The notes under the pieces were generated by a model. The model was not told the DNA's origin and did not search any database. It was given only the letters and a program-made list of their open reading frames with translations. The position numbers and the translations under genes were made by a program. This document shows, piece after piece, positions 36,013 to 45,233 of a stretch of DNA of 64,000 nt. The DNA is from Sterolibacterium sp. (GTDB taxonomy: Bacteria > Pseudomonadota > Gammaproteobacteria > Burkholderiales > Rhodocyclaceae): contig JAQTOA010000002.1 in assembly GCA_028713555.1 (NCBI GenBank), forward strand, positions 62,001 to 126,000, read 5' to 3'. Numbering within the stretch: the stretch's first letter is position 1; each line of letters begins with the position of its first letter.

Positions 36013-36678
36013 TTGCGTGTTTTGCTAGTCGAGGACGATGTCACTTTGCAGCGCGGCTTGGCGCATGTATTGACCGACGCTGGGCATCGGGCCATCGTCG
36101 TTGGCAACGGTGTTTATGCAGATACCCTGCTCGCCACCGAGCCCTTCGATCTGGTTGTGCTGGACCTGGGTCTCCCCCAGATGGATGGCATCATGGTGCT
36201 GGAGAATTTGCGCAAGAGGCGACAGACTCTGCCGGTGCTTATTCTGAGTGCCCGCGATCGCACTCAGGATCGAGTGCGTGGCCTCGACAGCGGTGCCGAC
36301 GACTACATGACCAAACCATTTGAACTGTCGGAGTTCGAGGCGAGGGTGCGTGCATTGCTGCGACGCGGACAGGGTGCCAGCCTGCGCATCGGACTGCTGG
36401 AATGGTTCTGGGATCGCCGCGAAGCGGCTATAGACGCGCGAACCATATCGCTTTCGCGTCACGAAGTAAGCGTTCTTGAGGCCCTCGTGCAAAACCCAGG
36501 GCGCATTATCGCCAAGGACACACTGGCACATCAGCTAGGTGTGGACGGCGAAGTTGCTGGCAGCAATTTGGTAGAAGTCTACATACATCGCTTGCGTCGC
36601 AAACTGGCCGAGGCTAGGGTAGAGATTCGCACAGTCCGTGGCCTGGGCTACAGGCTTCAAGAAATAAGAGAAGACTGA
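36013..36678 (+). CDS. OmpR-family response regulator
   Basis: 221 residues from a TTG start at 36013, chosen because AAAGGAG lies 6 bp before it. Translation from there begins directly with the receiver domain (RVLLVEDDV). The phospho-acceptor is D51 (LVVLDLGLPQMDG), with the conserved Thr/Ser in ILSARD and Lys in MTKPF. A C-terminal winged-helix domain ends GLGYRLQEI. It pairs with the sensor kinase that starts 1 bp after its stop. It is divergent from the acyl cassette, which it may control, but no binding site was identified. Confidence 0.9.
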   Translation: MRVLLVEDDVTLQRGLAHVLTDAGHRAIVVGNGVYADTLLATEPFDLVVLDLGLPQMDGIMVLENLRKRRQTLPVLILSARDRTQDRVRGLDSGADDYMTKPFELSEFEARVRALLRRGQGASLRIGLLEWFWDRREAAIDARTISLSRHEVSVLEALVQNPGRIIAKDTLAHQLGVDGEVAGSNLVEVYIHRLRRKLAEARVEIRTVRGLGYRLQEIRED

Positions 36679-36679
36679 G

Positions 36680-38068
36680 ATGGCAATACCCATGAATTCC
36701 CTGCGCGCCCGACTTACCGCTCGATTGGGACTCGCACTCGCGGTTATCGGCGTGTTTGGCACTATCGTTGCCTATACACTTGGAGTTAAGTACGCAAATC
36801 TCGCCTACGATCAGGCATTGTTTGATGATGTGACGACCCTTGCCGGTCAGATCAGTGTTGATGAGCATGGCTCCACACTGCTCAACCTTCCGACAGCGGC
36901 TTTGAAGTGGCTGCTTGCTGACGAGGGTGAAATCGTGATCTTTCGCGTAACTGATCTGCGTACCAGAAGGATTGTTGCCTCAAACGGCGATCTTGGCAAT
37001 TTTTCAGATGATCCTGTCGTAACTGGTCAGCCTGCCTATCGAGACGTGAGGAATGGCAGGCAAAATCTGCGGGTTGCCTATACGCGCTATGTAGCCGCTC
37101 CTAACGATGTTCCCCTGCTGGTCGAGATCGGCGAGACCACGGGCAAGCGAGATCGTATGACACGTGCAATATTCGCCGGCACTGTTCTATTTATGGCAAC
37201 AATGATTGCTGTTGCTGTTGGTTTGGTATGGCGAGGGGTCGCAACGGCGTTGGCACCCCTCAAACTGCTGGAGTCCGAAGCTACTCAGCGATCAGGAACC
37301 GATTTAAAGCCGCTGGACGCCGTCAACGCACCCGAGGAAGTCCGTGGACTGATCGATGCTATCAACCGCTTGATGGCTCGCGTATCGTCGGTCATGGAAT
37401 CCCAAAGCCATTTCATTGCCAATGCCGCTCACCAGCTACGCACGCCATTGGCTGGTCTGCGCCTGCAGGCACAACTGGCAAGCAAGACAACCCAGCCTGA
37501 GACCATGCGTGATAGCCTCGCTGAAGTCGAAGCAAGCGCTGCCCGCGCAGCCCACCTAATTGATCAAATATTGGTTCTTTCCCGTGCAGAGGCTGCCGAC
37601 CCGTTAGTGGATAGCCAAATTGTTGACTTGGGAAGAATTTCTCGTCAAGTGATCGAACAATATTTGCCGCTGGCGGATCAGCGCCGCATCGATTTGGGCT
37701 ACGAAGGGGGTGCCGGTGGTCTTGAAGTTGCTGGCAACGAAGTGTTGTTCACTGAACTGCTTGGCAATCTAGTGGACAACGCGTTGCGCTATGGCAAAGA
37801 GGCTGGCCACGTTACCGTCGAAACCCGCAAAGACGGAGACGAGGTTCTACTCATGGTTAGTGATGATGGGGCTGGATTTACAGATATTGACCGCGATCAA
37901 GTCTTCCAACGTTTCTACCGTCCCGACTCCTCGCCTCAAGGCGGCGCTGGACTCGGGCTCGCCATTGTGCGTGAAATTGCCGAGCGTTATTCAGGTCACC
38001 TAACTCTTGAGTCTGCGCCGGGCCATGGCAGCCGTTTCGAACTGAGGTTTCCCTGTGTCACCCCATAG
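36680..38068 (+). CDS. Membrane sensor histidine kinase (TctE/QseC-like)
   Basis: 462 residues. Two membrane segments, at about 15-35 and 155-178, flank a periplasmic sensor region of the TctE type. A HAMP linker, a HisKA domain with H251 (HFIANAAHQLRTPL) and a HATPase domain (N box LLGNLVDNALRYG, G boxes DDGAGF and GGAGLGLAIV) follow. It phosphorylates the adjacent OmpR-family regulator. The signal is unknown. An imperfect inverted repeat (AATACGGAAGG/CCTTTCCGAAGTATT) lies just after the stop and could be a weak terminator. Confidence 0.9.
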   Translation: MAIPMNSLRARLTARLGLALAVIGVFGTIVAYTLGVKYANLAYDQALFDDVTTLAGQISVDEHGSTLLNLPTAALKWLLADEGEIVIFRVTDLRTRRIVASNGDLGNFSDDPVVTGQPAYRDVRNGRQNLRVAYTRYVAAPNDVPLLVEIGETTGKRDRMTRAIFAGTVLFMATMIAVAVGLVWRGVATALAPLKLLESEATQRSGTDLKPLDAVNAPEEVRGLIDAINRLMARVSSVMESQSHFIANAAHQLRTPLAGLRLQAQLASKTTQPETMRDSLAEVEASAARAAHLIDQILVLSRAEAADPLVDSQIVDLGRISRQVIEQYLPLADQRRIDLGYEGGAGGLEVAGNEVLFTELLGNLVDNALRYGKEAGHVTVETRKDGDEVLLMVSDDGAGFTDIDRDQVFQRFYRPDSSPQGGAGLGLAIVREIAERYSGHLTLESAPGHGSRFELRFPCVTP

Positions 38069-38244
38069 CGCAACCACCAGAAATACGGAAGGTCCTTTCC
38101 GAAGTATTGTTCCCGCAGCCAGGTTTGGAATCAGCCAATAAGCGAAATACCAATAGCAGATTGCTTCCATTTGTCATGACCCCGCTGAAGCAGGCCTGTG
38201 GTCGCCTTCTGACTGGGCTGTTGTGGCGTAATCGGCAGGACTTC

Positions 38245-39528
38245 CTAGCCCCAAGCACCATCGTAGGCAAGATGGCCGTCGATCAGCGTGCTGCGCACCC
38301 TGCCTTGCAGTTCGAGACCGAGGAAAGGCGTGTTCTTGCCCTGACTTTTCAGGGTTTCGCGGCTGATCGGGAAGGCTGCCTGCGGGTCGAAGACGCAGAT
38401 GTCGGCGGCGCTGCCGACGCTGAGGCTGCCGGCTTCGATGCCGAGGATGCGGGCCGGGTCGCAGGTGACGCGGGCCAGCGCTTTGACGAGCGGCAGCTTC
38501 ATTTCCTTGGCCCATTTTAAGGTGAGCGGCAGCAGCAGTTCGAGGCCAGTGGCGCCGGGTTCGGCTTCGTCGAAGGGAACCTGCTTGGCGTCGTCATCGA
38601 CCGGCGTGTGGTCGGAGCAGACGGCGTTGATGCTGCCGTCGGCCAGCCCGCGGCGCAGGGCGTCGCGGTCCGACTGGGCGCGCAGCGGCGGATCGAGGCG
38701 CGCATGCGGGTCGAAGTAGCCGATGTCGTGCTCGCACAGGTGCAGGTGATGCACGGCAACGTCGCAGGTGGCGGGGATGCCGGCGCGGCGCGCGGCGACG
38801 ATCATCTCCAGGCTGTCGGCGCTGGAGATGCGCGTCAGGTGAACGCGCGCGCCGGTCTCGCGGGCGAGTTGCAGGATGGTCGCCAGGGCGATGGTTTCCG
38901 CCGCCACCGGGATGCCGGTGAGGCCGAGGCGCGATGCCACTTCGCCGTCGTGGGCGACGCCCAGCTTGGCAAGGAAAGGGTCCTGCGGCTGCATCCAGAC
39001 CGGAAAGCCGAAGGTCGCCGCGTATTGCATGGCGCGCAGCAGCACCTGGGTGTCGACGATGGCGGTGTTGGCCTGGCCGAAAGCCACGCAGCCGGCCTCG
39101 GCGAGTTCGGCCATCTCGGTCAGGTTTATGCCCGCCAGCTTTTCGGTCAGGGCGCCGACCGGGTAGACGTGGGCGAATTCCGGCAGGCGGGCGCGATGCT
39201 TGAGCATCTCGACGAGGCCGGGCTCATCGAGCGGCGGGTCGGTGTCGGGCGGGCAGGCCAGGCTGGTTACGCCGCCGGCTGCTGCCGCCGCCATTTCCGA
39301 TTCCAGCGTCGCGCGGTATTCGTAGCCCGGTTCGCGCAACCGCGCCGATAGGTCGACCAGGCCGGGGCAAACGATGCAGCCGGTGGCATCGAGCGAACCA
39401 TTGGCCTCGAAGCCTGCGGGCATCTTGCCGACGCCGACGATCACGCCGTCGGCAATGAAGACATCGGCGTTGCGGTCGATGTCGTTGGCCGGATCGACGA
39501 CGCGGCCGTTGCTGATGTGTATTCTCAT
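38245..39528 (-). CDS. pyrC': Dihydroorotase-like protein lacking zinc ligands (PyrC'/PyrX)
   Basis: 427 residues in the amidohydrolase fold of type I dihydroorotase. The HxH zinc pair that normally starts the metal site is replaced by S61-A-R63 in [13 protein letters not shown], so catalysis as a dihydroorotase is unlikely. Such inactive paralogues form the structural partner of aspartate transcarbamoylase in pseudomonads and many betaproteobacteria. It overlaps the pyrB stop by 4 bp, which supports that role. An active PyrC should be encoded elsewhere in the genome. Confidence 0.9.
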   Translation of the reverse strand: MRIHISNGRVVDPANDIDRNADVFIADGVIVGVGKMPAGFEANGSLDATGCIVCPGLVDLSARLREPGYEYRATLESEMAAAAAGGVTSLACPPDTDPPLDEPGLVEMLKHRARLPEFAHVYPVGALTEKLAGINLTEMAELAEAGCVAFGQANTAIVDTQVLLRAMQYAATFGFPVWMQPQDPFLAKLGVAHDGEVASRLGLTGIPVAAETIALATILQLARETGARVHLTRISSADSLEMIVAARRAGIPATCDVAVHHLHLCEHDIGYFDPHARLDPPLRAQSDRDALRRGLADGSINAVCSDHTPVDDDAKQVPFDEAEPGATGLELLLPLTLKWAKEMKLPLVKALARVTCDPARILGIEAGSLSVGSAADICVFDPQAAFPISRETLKSQGKNTPFLGLELQGRVRSTLIDGHLAYDGAWG

Positions 39529-40487
39529 GCCCCCCCCGCCAACATGCTCATGACCGCCATGCGCACGGCGATGCCGAAAGTCACCTGGGGCAGGATCACG
39601 GCGTGCGTGCCGTCGGCGACGGCTGAATCGATTTCGACGCCGCGGTTCATCGGCCCCGGATGCATGACGATGGCGTCGGGCTTGGCCAGCGCCAGGCGCT
39701 CGGGCGTCAGGCCATAGGATTTGAAATATTCCTGCGGACTCGGCAGCAGGGCGCCCTGCATGCGCTCATTTTGCAGGCGCAGCATCATCACCACATCGAC
39801 GCCGCGCAGCCCCTCGTCGATGTTGTGGAAGACGCGCACGCCCATCCGCTCGACATTGGTCGGCAGCAGCGTCTGCGGGGCGATGACGCGGATCTCGGCG
39901 ACGCCCAGGGTGGTCATGGCATGGATCTGCGAACGCGCGACGCGCGAGTGCAGCACGTCGCCGACGATGGCCACGGTCAGCGAGGTGAAGTCGCGCTTGT
40001 AGTGGCGGATGGTGTACATGTCGAGCAGGCCCTGGGTTGGATGCGCATGCCGGCCATCGCCGGCATTCACCACGTGGATATGGTCGCGCCCAGTGGCGGC
40101 AAGGTGTTCGGCAATCAGGTAGGGCGCGCCGCTCGAAGCGTGGCGCACCACGAACATGTCGGCCTGCATCGCCGAAAGATTGTCGACGGTATCGAGCAAG
40201 GTCTCGCCTTTGGCGGCCGAGGAGGTGTTGATGTTGAGGTTGATGACGTCGGCGGAAAGGCGCTTGGCGGCGATTTCAAAGGTGGTGCGGGTACGCGTCG
40301 AGTTTTCGAAGAACAGGTTGAAAATGCTTTTGCCACGCATCAGGGGCAATTTTTTCACTTCGCGTTCGGCGACCTCGGCAAAGGGAGCGGCGGCATCGAG
40401 GATCGTGGTGATGATCTCGCGCGGCAGTCCCTCGGTGGTGAGCAGGTGTTGCAGTTTTCCATGACGATTGATCTGGGGATTACGCAT
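39525..40487 (-). CDS. pyrB: Aspartate carbamoyltransferase catalytic subunit
   Basis: 320 residues. It makes carbamoyl-aspartate in pyrimidine synthesis. The carbamoyl-phosphate motif is [13 protein letters not shown], and the later MHPGPMNRG segment binds aspartate. The ATG at 40487 overlaps the pyrR stop region by 8 bp. The 60 or so extra codons upstream in the same frame are pyrR antiphase sequence and not part of the protein. pyrR-pyrB-pyrC' form a coupled operon, the arrangement known from Pseudomonas and betaproteobacteria. Confidence 0.95.
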   Translation of the reverse strand: MRNPQINRHGKLQHLLTTEGLPREIITTILDAAAPFAEVAEREVKKLPLMRGKSIFNLFFENSTRTRTTFEIAAKRLSADVINLNINTSSAAKGETLLDTVDNLSAMQADMFVVRHASSGAPYLIAEHLAATGRDHIHVVNAGDGRHAHPTQGLLDMYTIRHYKRDFTSLTVAIVGDVLHSRVARSQIHAMTTLGVAEIRVIAPQTLLPTNVERMGVRVFHNIDEGLRGVDVVMMLRLQNERMQGALLPSPQEYFKSYGLTPERLALAKPDAIVMHPGPMNRGVEIDSAVADGTHAVILPQVTFGIAVRMAVMSMLAGGA

Positions 40488-41019
40488 CGGGCCGTTCCTT
40501 GAGCATGAGGCTGAGGAGGGATTGAGCCTGGCCGCCGCCACGCGCCAACACCAATTCCTGAGTGTCCGGCAGAGGCTCGGCCAGGGTATATGCGCAGTAG
40601 CGGGCGCCAATCGGCAGCTCGCGTCCGCCGCGATCGACCAGTACTGCCAGATCGATGCGGTCAGGCCGGCCATAATCGTACAACTCGTTCATGGCGGCGC
40701 GGATGGTGCGGCCGGTATACAACACATCGTCGACCAGGACAATCTGGGCGCCGGCGACGTCGAACGGTATCACCGATGCCTTGGCGCCGGGATGCAGGCC
40801 CTTGCTGGAATAATCATCGCGATGGAAAGAAACGTCGATGCTGCCCAGCGGCATTGCCAATCCCAGGGCGGTATGCAGGCGTTCCGCCAGCCAGACGCCG
40901 CCGGTGTGGATGCCGACCAGGGCCGTGGCCGGGCCGACATGCGGCCGCATCGCCTTGACCAGTGTAGCGAGCAGCGTTTCGGCGTCAGGCAGGTTCGCCA
41001 AGGTGTGAGCTTTGGACAT
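40480..41019 (-). CDS. pyrR: PyrR-like bifunctional regulator / uracil phosphoribosyltransferase
   Basis: 179 residues of the PRTase type I fold. The PRPP loop is [20 protein letters not shown], and the N-terminal [13 protein letters not shown] is typical of PyrR. In Gram-positives PyrR attenuates pyr operons; in proteobacteria the regulatory role is less clear. I took the ATG at 41019 ([11 protein letters not shown]). It overlaps the ruvX 3' end by 35 bp. It is the third gene of yqgE-ruvX-pyrR-pyrB-pyrC', all overlapping, which points to one transcript. Confidence 0.92.
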   Translation of the reverse strand: MSKAHTLANLPDAETLLATLVKAMRPHVGPATALVGIHTGGVWLAERLHTALGLAMPLGSIDVSFHRDDYSSKGLHPGAKASVIPFDVAGAQIVLVDDVLYTGRTIRAAMNELYDYGRPDRIDLAVLVDRGGRELPIGARYCAYTLAEPLPDTQELVLARGGGQAQSLLSLMLKERPDA

Positions 41020-41425
41020 CAAGATAATCCTGCAAAATGATTTGTGCGGCAACGGCATCAAGCTGTTGCTTGCGCTCCTGCCAGTTTAAACCGGCCTCGC
41101 CCAAGCGAGACTCGGCTTCGCTCGAACTCAGGCGTTCGTCGACCAAAGCCACCGGCAGACCGAAACGTCCTTCCAGTTGATGGGCGAAACGCCGGCAGCG
41201 CGCCGTCATTTCGTGTTCGCTGCCATCCAGTGCGCGCGGCAGGCCGACCACCAGTTGCGACGGCTGCCATTTGCCGATCAGCTTGCCGATCGCACTGAAA
41301 CGCGCGGCATTTTCTTCGGCGCTAATGGTGGTCAGCGCCCGCGCCGTTCCGAGCAGCGTTTCGCCGAGTGCGACGCCGATACGCTTGATGCCGAAATCGA
41401 AGGCCAGCAGGGTACCGTCAGGCAT
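40985..41425 (-). CDS. ruvX: Putative pre-16S rRNA nuclease / Holliday-junction resolvase-like YqgF
   Basis: 146 residues of the RNase H-like YqgF family. The N-terminal [17 protein letters not shown] carries the first catalytic Asp, and [11 protein letters not shown] and [13 protein letters not shown] carry the others. It is involved in 16S rRNA 5'-end maturation. The ATG at 41425 overlaps the yqgE stop by 8 bp. The yqgE-yqgF pair is conserved across proteobacteria. Confidence 0.94.
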   Translation of the reverse strand: MPDGTLLAFDFGIKRIGVALGETLLGTARALTTISAEENAARFSAIGKLIGKWQPSQLVVGLPRALDGSEHEMTARCRRFAHQLEGRFGLPVALVDERLSSSEAESRLGEAGLNWQERKQQLDAVAAQIILQDYLDVQSSHLGEPA

Positions 41426-42008
41426 GACCCGCCACCTCGGAAAGGTTGGTGAAATCCACGCCAAGCAGTTGCATCGCCGCGGGCAAACGCTCTTCCGGCG
41501 GTAGCTCGAAGAGAATTTGTGGATCGGCGCCAACGGTCAGCCAGGCATTTTGTGAAAGCTCCCATTCGAGTTGGCCTGCCGACCAACCGGCATAGCCGAG
41601 AGTCACCAGGATCTGCGAGGGAATGCCGGTAGCGCCCATTCCCAGGAGGATGTCGCGGGTGCTGGTGAGACCGATGTCGTCCTTGACGGTAAGCGTCGAT
41701 TGCCAATGTCCAGCCGGTCGATGCAGCACGAAGCCGCGGTCAGTCTGCACCGGGCCGCCGAAATATACCGGCATGGCGCCGATCGACGACTCCCGCGCCG
41801 CAGCCTCAAAGGGCACGTCGACGCGCTCGAACAGGGTGGCGATATCCATGTCGATCGGTCGATTGACGATGATGCCCAACGCACCCTGCTCGTTGTGCTC
41901 GCAGATGTAGGTGAGAGAACGCGAAAAACTGGGATCTGCCATGGCGGGCATGGCAATCAGGAAATGATGGGTGAGGCAGACGGAAATAGTGGCGTCGATC
42001 ACACCCAT
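41418..42008 (-). CDS. yqgE: YqgE/AlgH family protein (DUF179)
   Basis: 196 residues from the ATG at 42008. The conserved N-terminal block [39 protein letters not shown] is the family signature, and [20 protein letters not shown] is the second. Function is unknown (AlgH was linked to alginate regulation in Pseudomonas). A GTG at 42038 would add 10 residues. First gene of the minus-strand yqgE-ruvX-pyrRBC' operon and divergent from thrH. Confidence 0.92.
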   Translation of the reverse strand: MGVIDATISVCLTHHFLIAMPAMADPSFSRSLTYICEHNEQGALGIIVNRPIDMDIATLFERVDVPFEAAARESSIGAMPVYFGGPVQTDRGFVLHRPAGHWQSTLTVKDDIGLTSTRDILLGMGATGIPSQILVTLGYAGWSAGQLEWELSQNAWLTVGADPQILFELPPEERLPAAMQLLGVDFTNLSEVAGHA

Positions 42009-42114
42009 ATTGTAGTCCGTTGTGACCGGATCTGTCACAAATCCTCTTAACTGATTCGAGTCTGGCGGATGATAGAATCCGGCTTTTGCGGCACGCCGCT
42101 ACAAGGAGTTTTCC

Positions 42115-42723
42115 GTGCAGATTGTTTGTCTCGACCTCGAAGGCGTGCTCGTGCCGGAAATCTGGATCGAGTTTTCCCAGCGCACCGGCATCCCGGAATT
42201 GCGCCGTACTACCCGCGACGAGCCAGATTATGACAAACTAATGAAAGGCAGACTGGCTCTCCTGGCGCAGCACAAGCTGGGTCTGCCCGACATCCAGAAG
42301 GTCATCGCCGCGATGGGGCCAATGCCCGGCGCCAAGGATTTCCTGGACAAGCTCCGACAAAGTTTCCAGGTGATCATCCTCTCCGACACCTTCTACGAAT
42401 TTGCCATGCCGCTGATGCGGCAACTGGGCATGCCGACGCTGTTTTGCCATCGACTGGAGGCTGACGCCCAGGGCTTTGTGGTCAATTACCATCTGCGCAT
42501 GCCGGACCAGAAGCGCGAATCGGTCAGGCGCCTCAAGGAACTCAACTTCAAGGTGATCGCCGCCGGCGATTCCTACAATGACACGGCGATGCTCGGCGAG
42601 GCCCACGCCGGCATCCTGTTCCGCCCGCCCGAGAGCGTCATCCGGGAGTTTCCCCAGTATCCGGTAACGCTCAGCTACGATGAAATGGATGCGGAGATTC
42701 GCAAGGCCAGCGCCCGTATTTGA
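42115..42723 (+). CDS. thrH: Bifunctional phosphoserine phosphatase/homoserine phosphotransferase ThrH
   Basis: 202-residue HAD enzyme. The nucleophile motif is CLDLEGVLVPEIW (DLEG instead of the usual DxDG, as in Pseudomonas ThrH). Motif II is ILSDTFYEF, and the metal-binding motif is AAGDSYNDTAML. It can dephosphorylate phosphoserine and transfer phosphate to homoserine. The GTG start has AAGGAG upstream. purU begins 2 bp after the stop. Confidence 0.93.
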   Translation: MQIVCLDLEGVLVPEIWIEFSQRTGIPELRRTTRDEPDYDKLMKGRLALLAQHKLGLPDIQKVIAAMGPMPGAKDFLDKLRQSFQVIILSDTFYEFAMPLMRQLGMPTLFCHRLEADAQGFVVNYHLRMPDQKRESVRRLKELNFKVIAAGDSYNDTAMLGEAHAGILFRPPESVIREFPQYPVTLSYDEMDAEIRKASARI

Positions 42724-42725
42724 TC

Positions 42726-43586
42726 ATGCACCGCGACCGTTTCTTTACCCTGTCAGCATCCTGTCCCGATCGGGTTGGAATCATCGCCCGCGTTGCCAGC
42801 TTCATTGCCGAGCACCAGGGCTGGATTCTCGAATCGAGCTATCACGCCGATGCTGTGGATGGCCGCTATTTCATGCGCATCGAGGTCAAGGCCGACTCAT
42901 TGCCCTTCCATCTGGCCGAGTTCCGCGATCGTTTTCACCCGATCGCCGAGGAGTTGCGGATGGACTGGCGCATCTCCGATTCGGCAGTGAAGAAGCGCGT
43001 CGTGATTCTGGTCTCGAAGCAGGAGCATTGCCTCTACGACTTGATGGCGCGCTGGCAGTCGAAGGAACTCGACATCGAGATTCCGTGCGTAATTTCGAAT
43101 CACGACAACTTCCGCGGCTTTGTCGAATGGCATGGCATCGCCTTTCACCATGTGCCGGTGACAGCAGACAACAAACAGTTCGCCTATGCCGAGGTGCAGC
43201 GGCTGTTCGAGGAAGTCAAGGGCGACACCATGGTGCTGGCGCGTTATATGCAGATCATCCCGGCGGAAATCTGTTCCGCCAACCCGGGACGCATCATCAA
43301 CATCCACCATTCCTTCCTGCCCAGTTTCGTCGGCGCCAAGCCCTACCACCAGGCCTATCAGCGCGGCGTCAAACTGATCGGCGCAACCTGTCACTACGTC
43401 ACCGCCGACCTCGACCAAGGCCCGATCATCGAACAGGATGTCATTCGCATCGACCATTCCGATTCCATCGAGGACATGGTGCGCTATGGCAAGGACATCG
43501 AGAAAGCCGTCCTCGCCCGAGGCCTGCGTTATCACCTCGAAGACCGGGTGCTCACCCACGGCAACAAGACCATCGTTTTCAGATAA
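42726..43586 (+). CDS. purU: Formyltetrahydrofolate deformylase
   Basis: 286 residues. It hydrolyses 10-formyl-THF to formate and THF. An N-terminal ACT domain (FTLSASCPDRVGIIARVASFI) precedes the formyl-transferase-fold catalytic domain with NIHHSFLPSFVGAKPYHQAY and the catalytic D in ATCHYVTADLDQGPIIEQD. The start is the ATG at 42726, 2 bp after the thrH stop. The 96 bp after it, up to the convergent HDOD gene, has no supported feature. Confidence 0.96.
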   Translation: MHRDRFFTLSASCPDRVGIIARVASFIAEHQGWILESSYHADAVDGRYFMRIEVKADSLPFHLAEFRDRFHPIAEELRMDWRISDSAVKKRVVILVSKQEHCLYDLMARWQSKELDIEIPCVISNHDNFRGFVEWHGIAFHHVPVTADNKQFAYAEVQRLFEEVKGDTMVLARYMQIIPAEICSANPGRIINIHHSFLPSFVGAKPYHQAYQRGVKLIGATCHYVTADLDQGPIIEQDVIRIDHSDSIEDMVRYGKDIEKAVLARGLRYHLEDRVLTHGNKTIVFR

Positions 43587-43682
43587 GTTTGCTGCCTCAG
43601 CCGATCAGGAAGTTTCTTGTAAAGCGAACCTGATCTTCGCGACCAATCTCAGCTTCTCTGTCGCCATGAGTGGGCACTTGAC

Positions 43683-44558
43683 CTAATCATCGGCGATGAT
43701 CTGGCCGCATTCTTCATAGAGTCGCCCCAGTTTTTCAGCGGAAATGTCAAGCAGTTGCATGCAGACATCGCCCGACTTGATCCACTCCTGGGTCTGACTC
43801 AGTCCGGTATGGTGCTGGAACAGATGCTCTGCCAGATGCACTGTCGCTATCAGTCCCAGCGTCGCAACCGGCAGCAGCGAGGAGCGGCCCGGCTCGCGCA
43901 AGGACTGACAATCGTGATGATGCCGAATCGCCAGACAGGTTTCCTCGGGCAGCTTCCAGCTCCGCGCAAGAAGATAGCCGATTACAACGTGGTTGGTCGG
44001 ACAGTGCGCCTCCTCCACCGTGGTGAAGTCGATTTCTCTCGACTCGTTGGCTGCCTTCAGGGCATCATGATAATGGGGGAAACGCTTCATCATCACCGGA
44101 ATCCCGCAGTCGCGGAACAAGCCAAAAGTGTAGGCATCGTCGGCGCGAATGCGGATGCCATGCTCGGGGTGCTGCGCCAGCCAGCCGGACAGCCGGGCGA
44201 TGCAAGCAGATGCATCCCAGAAACGTTCAAGGACCAGGGTGGAGGGAAACAATTTCCGCAATATCAATCCGGCAACGGCCCGGCTGGCAACGTCGAGGCC
44301 GAGCATCATTAGCGTATCGCGCACTGAACGGACCCGGCGGCGAAAACCGAAGTAGGGGGAATTTGCCGTGGCGATCAGGCCGGCGGCGATCGCCACGTCG
44401 GAACTAATCAACTTGGAGAGGTGCAGCATGTCCGGCTCTTCCTTGTGCATCTCGAAATCGATGCTGTCCAGGATCGCCGGACGAGGCGGAATGCCGATAT
44501 CGCGCACCGCGTTTTCAAGCAGCGCATCAACGGCCGAGAGTTTAGCAGCAGCAATCAT
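43683..44558 (-). CDS. HDOD-domain protein
   Basis: 291 residues, almost entirely an HDOD domain (ISSDVAIAAGLIATANSPYFGFRRRVRSVRDTLMMLGLDVASRAV), with ETCLAIRHHHD in the C-terminal part reminiscent of the related HD fold. HDOD proteins act as output or regulatory modules in bacterial signalling and lack a known enzymatic activity. The gene is upstream of neither kinase in an obvious operon, but it follows the NarL/NarX-type pair on the same strand with a 45-bp gap. A functional link is possible. Confidence 0.88.
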   Translation of the reverse strand: MIAAAKLSAVDALLENAVRDIGIPPRPAILDSIDFEMHKEEPDMLHLSKLISSDVAIAAGLIATANSPYFGFRRRVRSVRDTLMMLGLDVASRAVAGLILRKLFPSTLVLERFWDASACIARLSGWLAQHPEHGIRIRADDAYTFGLFRDCGIPVMMKRFPHYHDALKAANESREIDFTTVEEAHCPTNHVVIGYLLARSWKLPEETCLAIRHHHDCQSLREPGRSSLLPVATLGLIATVHLAEHLFQHHTGLSQTQEWIKSGDVCMQLLDISAEKLGRLYEECGQIIADD

Positions 44559-44603
44559 AGGCGACTTACTCCGTCAATCGAGGAGTTCGGGACAGGAGAC
44601 ATG

Positions 44604-45233
44604 TCATATTTCAAACAGCATGTGCTGGGTAGCATAGCGTATCAGGTCGGCATTGTTATCGATGCTCAATTTCTGCATCAGGCGAGTCTTGTGGGAACTG
44701 ATGGTCTTTGGACTGAGGTGAAGCCGGTTGGCAATGTCGCCAAGCGAGTGGCCGGCGGCGATCATCCCCAGCACCTGAAGTTCTCTTGCGGTTAATAGGT
44801 CGCCCGGTTCATCGCTACCCTTGGCGTCGAATACCAGGTTGTTGACCAGCAACGGATCAATGTACTTGTCCCCATCGGCAAGCTTGCGGATCGCCTCAAA
44901 CAGGACTTCGGGCAAACTCCCCTTGGCTACGTAGCCGGAAGCGCCAGCCTTCAGTGCTTGAGTAACAATCTGTCTCTCGATATGCATCGACAGCACCAGA
45001 ATCGGCAATGACGGCTCTTCCCTGTAAAGGCGCTGAATCAACTCGATGCCGCTGACGCCGGGCATGGTCATGTCCAGCAGCAGCACGTCGAAAGCGGCGC
45101 TCTGGTACAGGCGCTGCAATTCAACGAAGTTACCAGCCTCTCCGACAACCTGAATGTCGGCGGTCGTCGCCATGAGTTGTTTCAGACCTTCTCGGACGAT
45201 AGCGTGGTCGTCGGCAAGAACAATTCTGATCAT
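44604..45233 (-). CDS. NarL/FixJ-family response regulator
   Basis: 209 residues. The receiver domain has the DD pair at 8-9, phospho-acceptor D54 (LLLDMTMPG), Ser in VLSMHIE and Lys in VAKGSLPE. The C-terminal LuxR-type helix-turn-helix is LTARELQVLGMIAAGHSLGDIANRLHLSPKTISSHKTRLMQKL. Its start overlaps the stop of the upstream sensor kinase gene by 4 bp. Candidate target sites are the repeated GTATATCCCGA motifs upstream of the kinase gene. Confidence 0.93.
   Translation of the reverse strand: MIRIVLADDHAIVREGLKQLMATTADIQVVGEAGNFVELQRLYQSAAFDVLLLDMTMPGVSGIELIQRLYREEPSLPILVLSMHIERQIVTQALKAGASGYVAKGSLPEVLFEAIRKLADGDKYIDPLLVNNLVFDAKGSDEPGDLLTARELQVLGMIAAGHSLGDIANRLHLSPKTISSHKTRLMQKLSIDNNADLIRYATQHMLFEI

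Noticed and set aside
38082-38108. Imperfect inverted repeat after the sensor kinase gene
   Set aside because: The stem has a 3-nt bulge and no T-run, so I did not call it a terminator.
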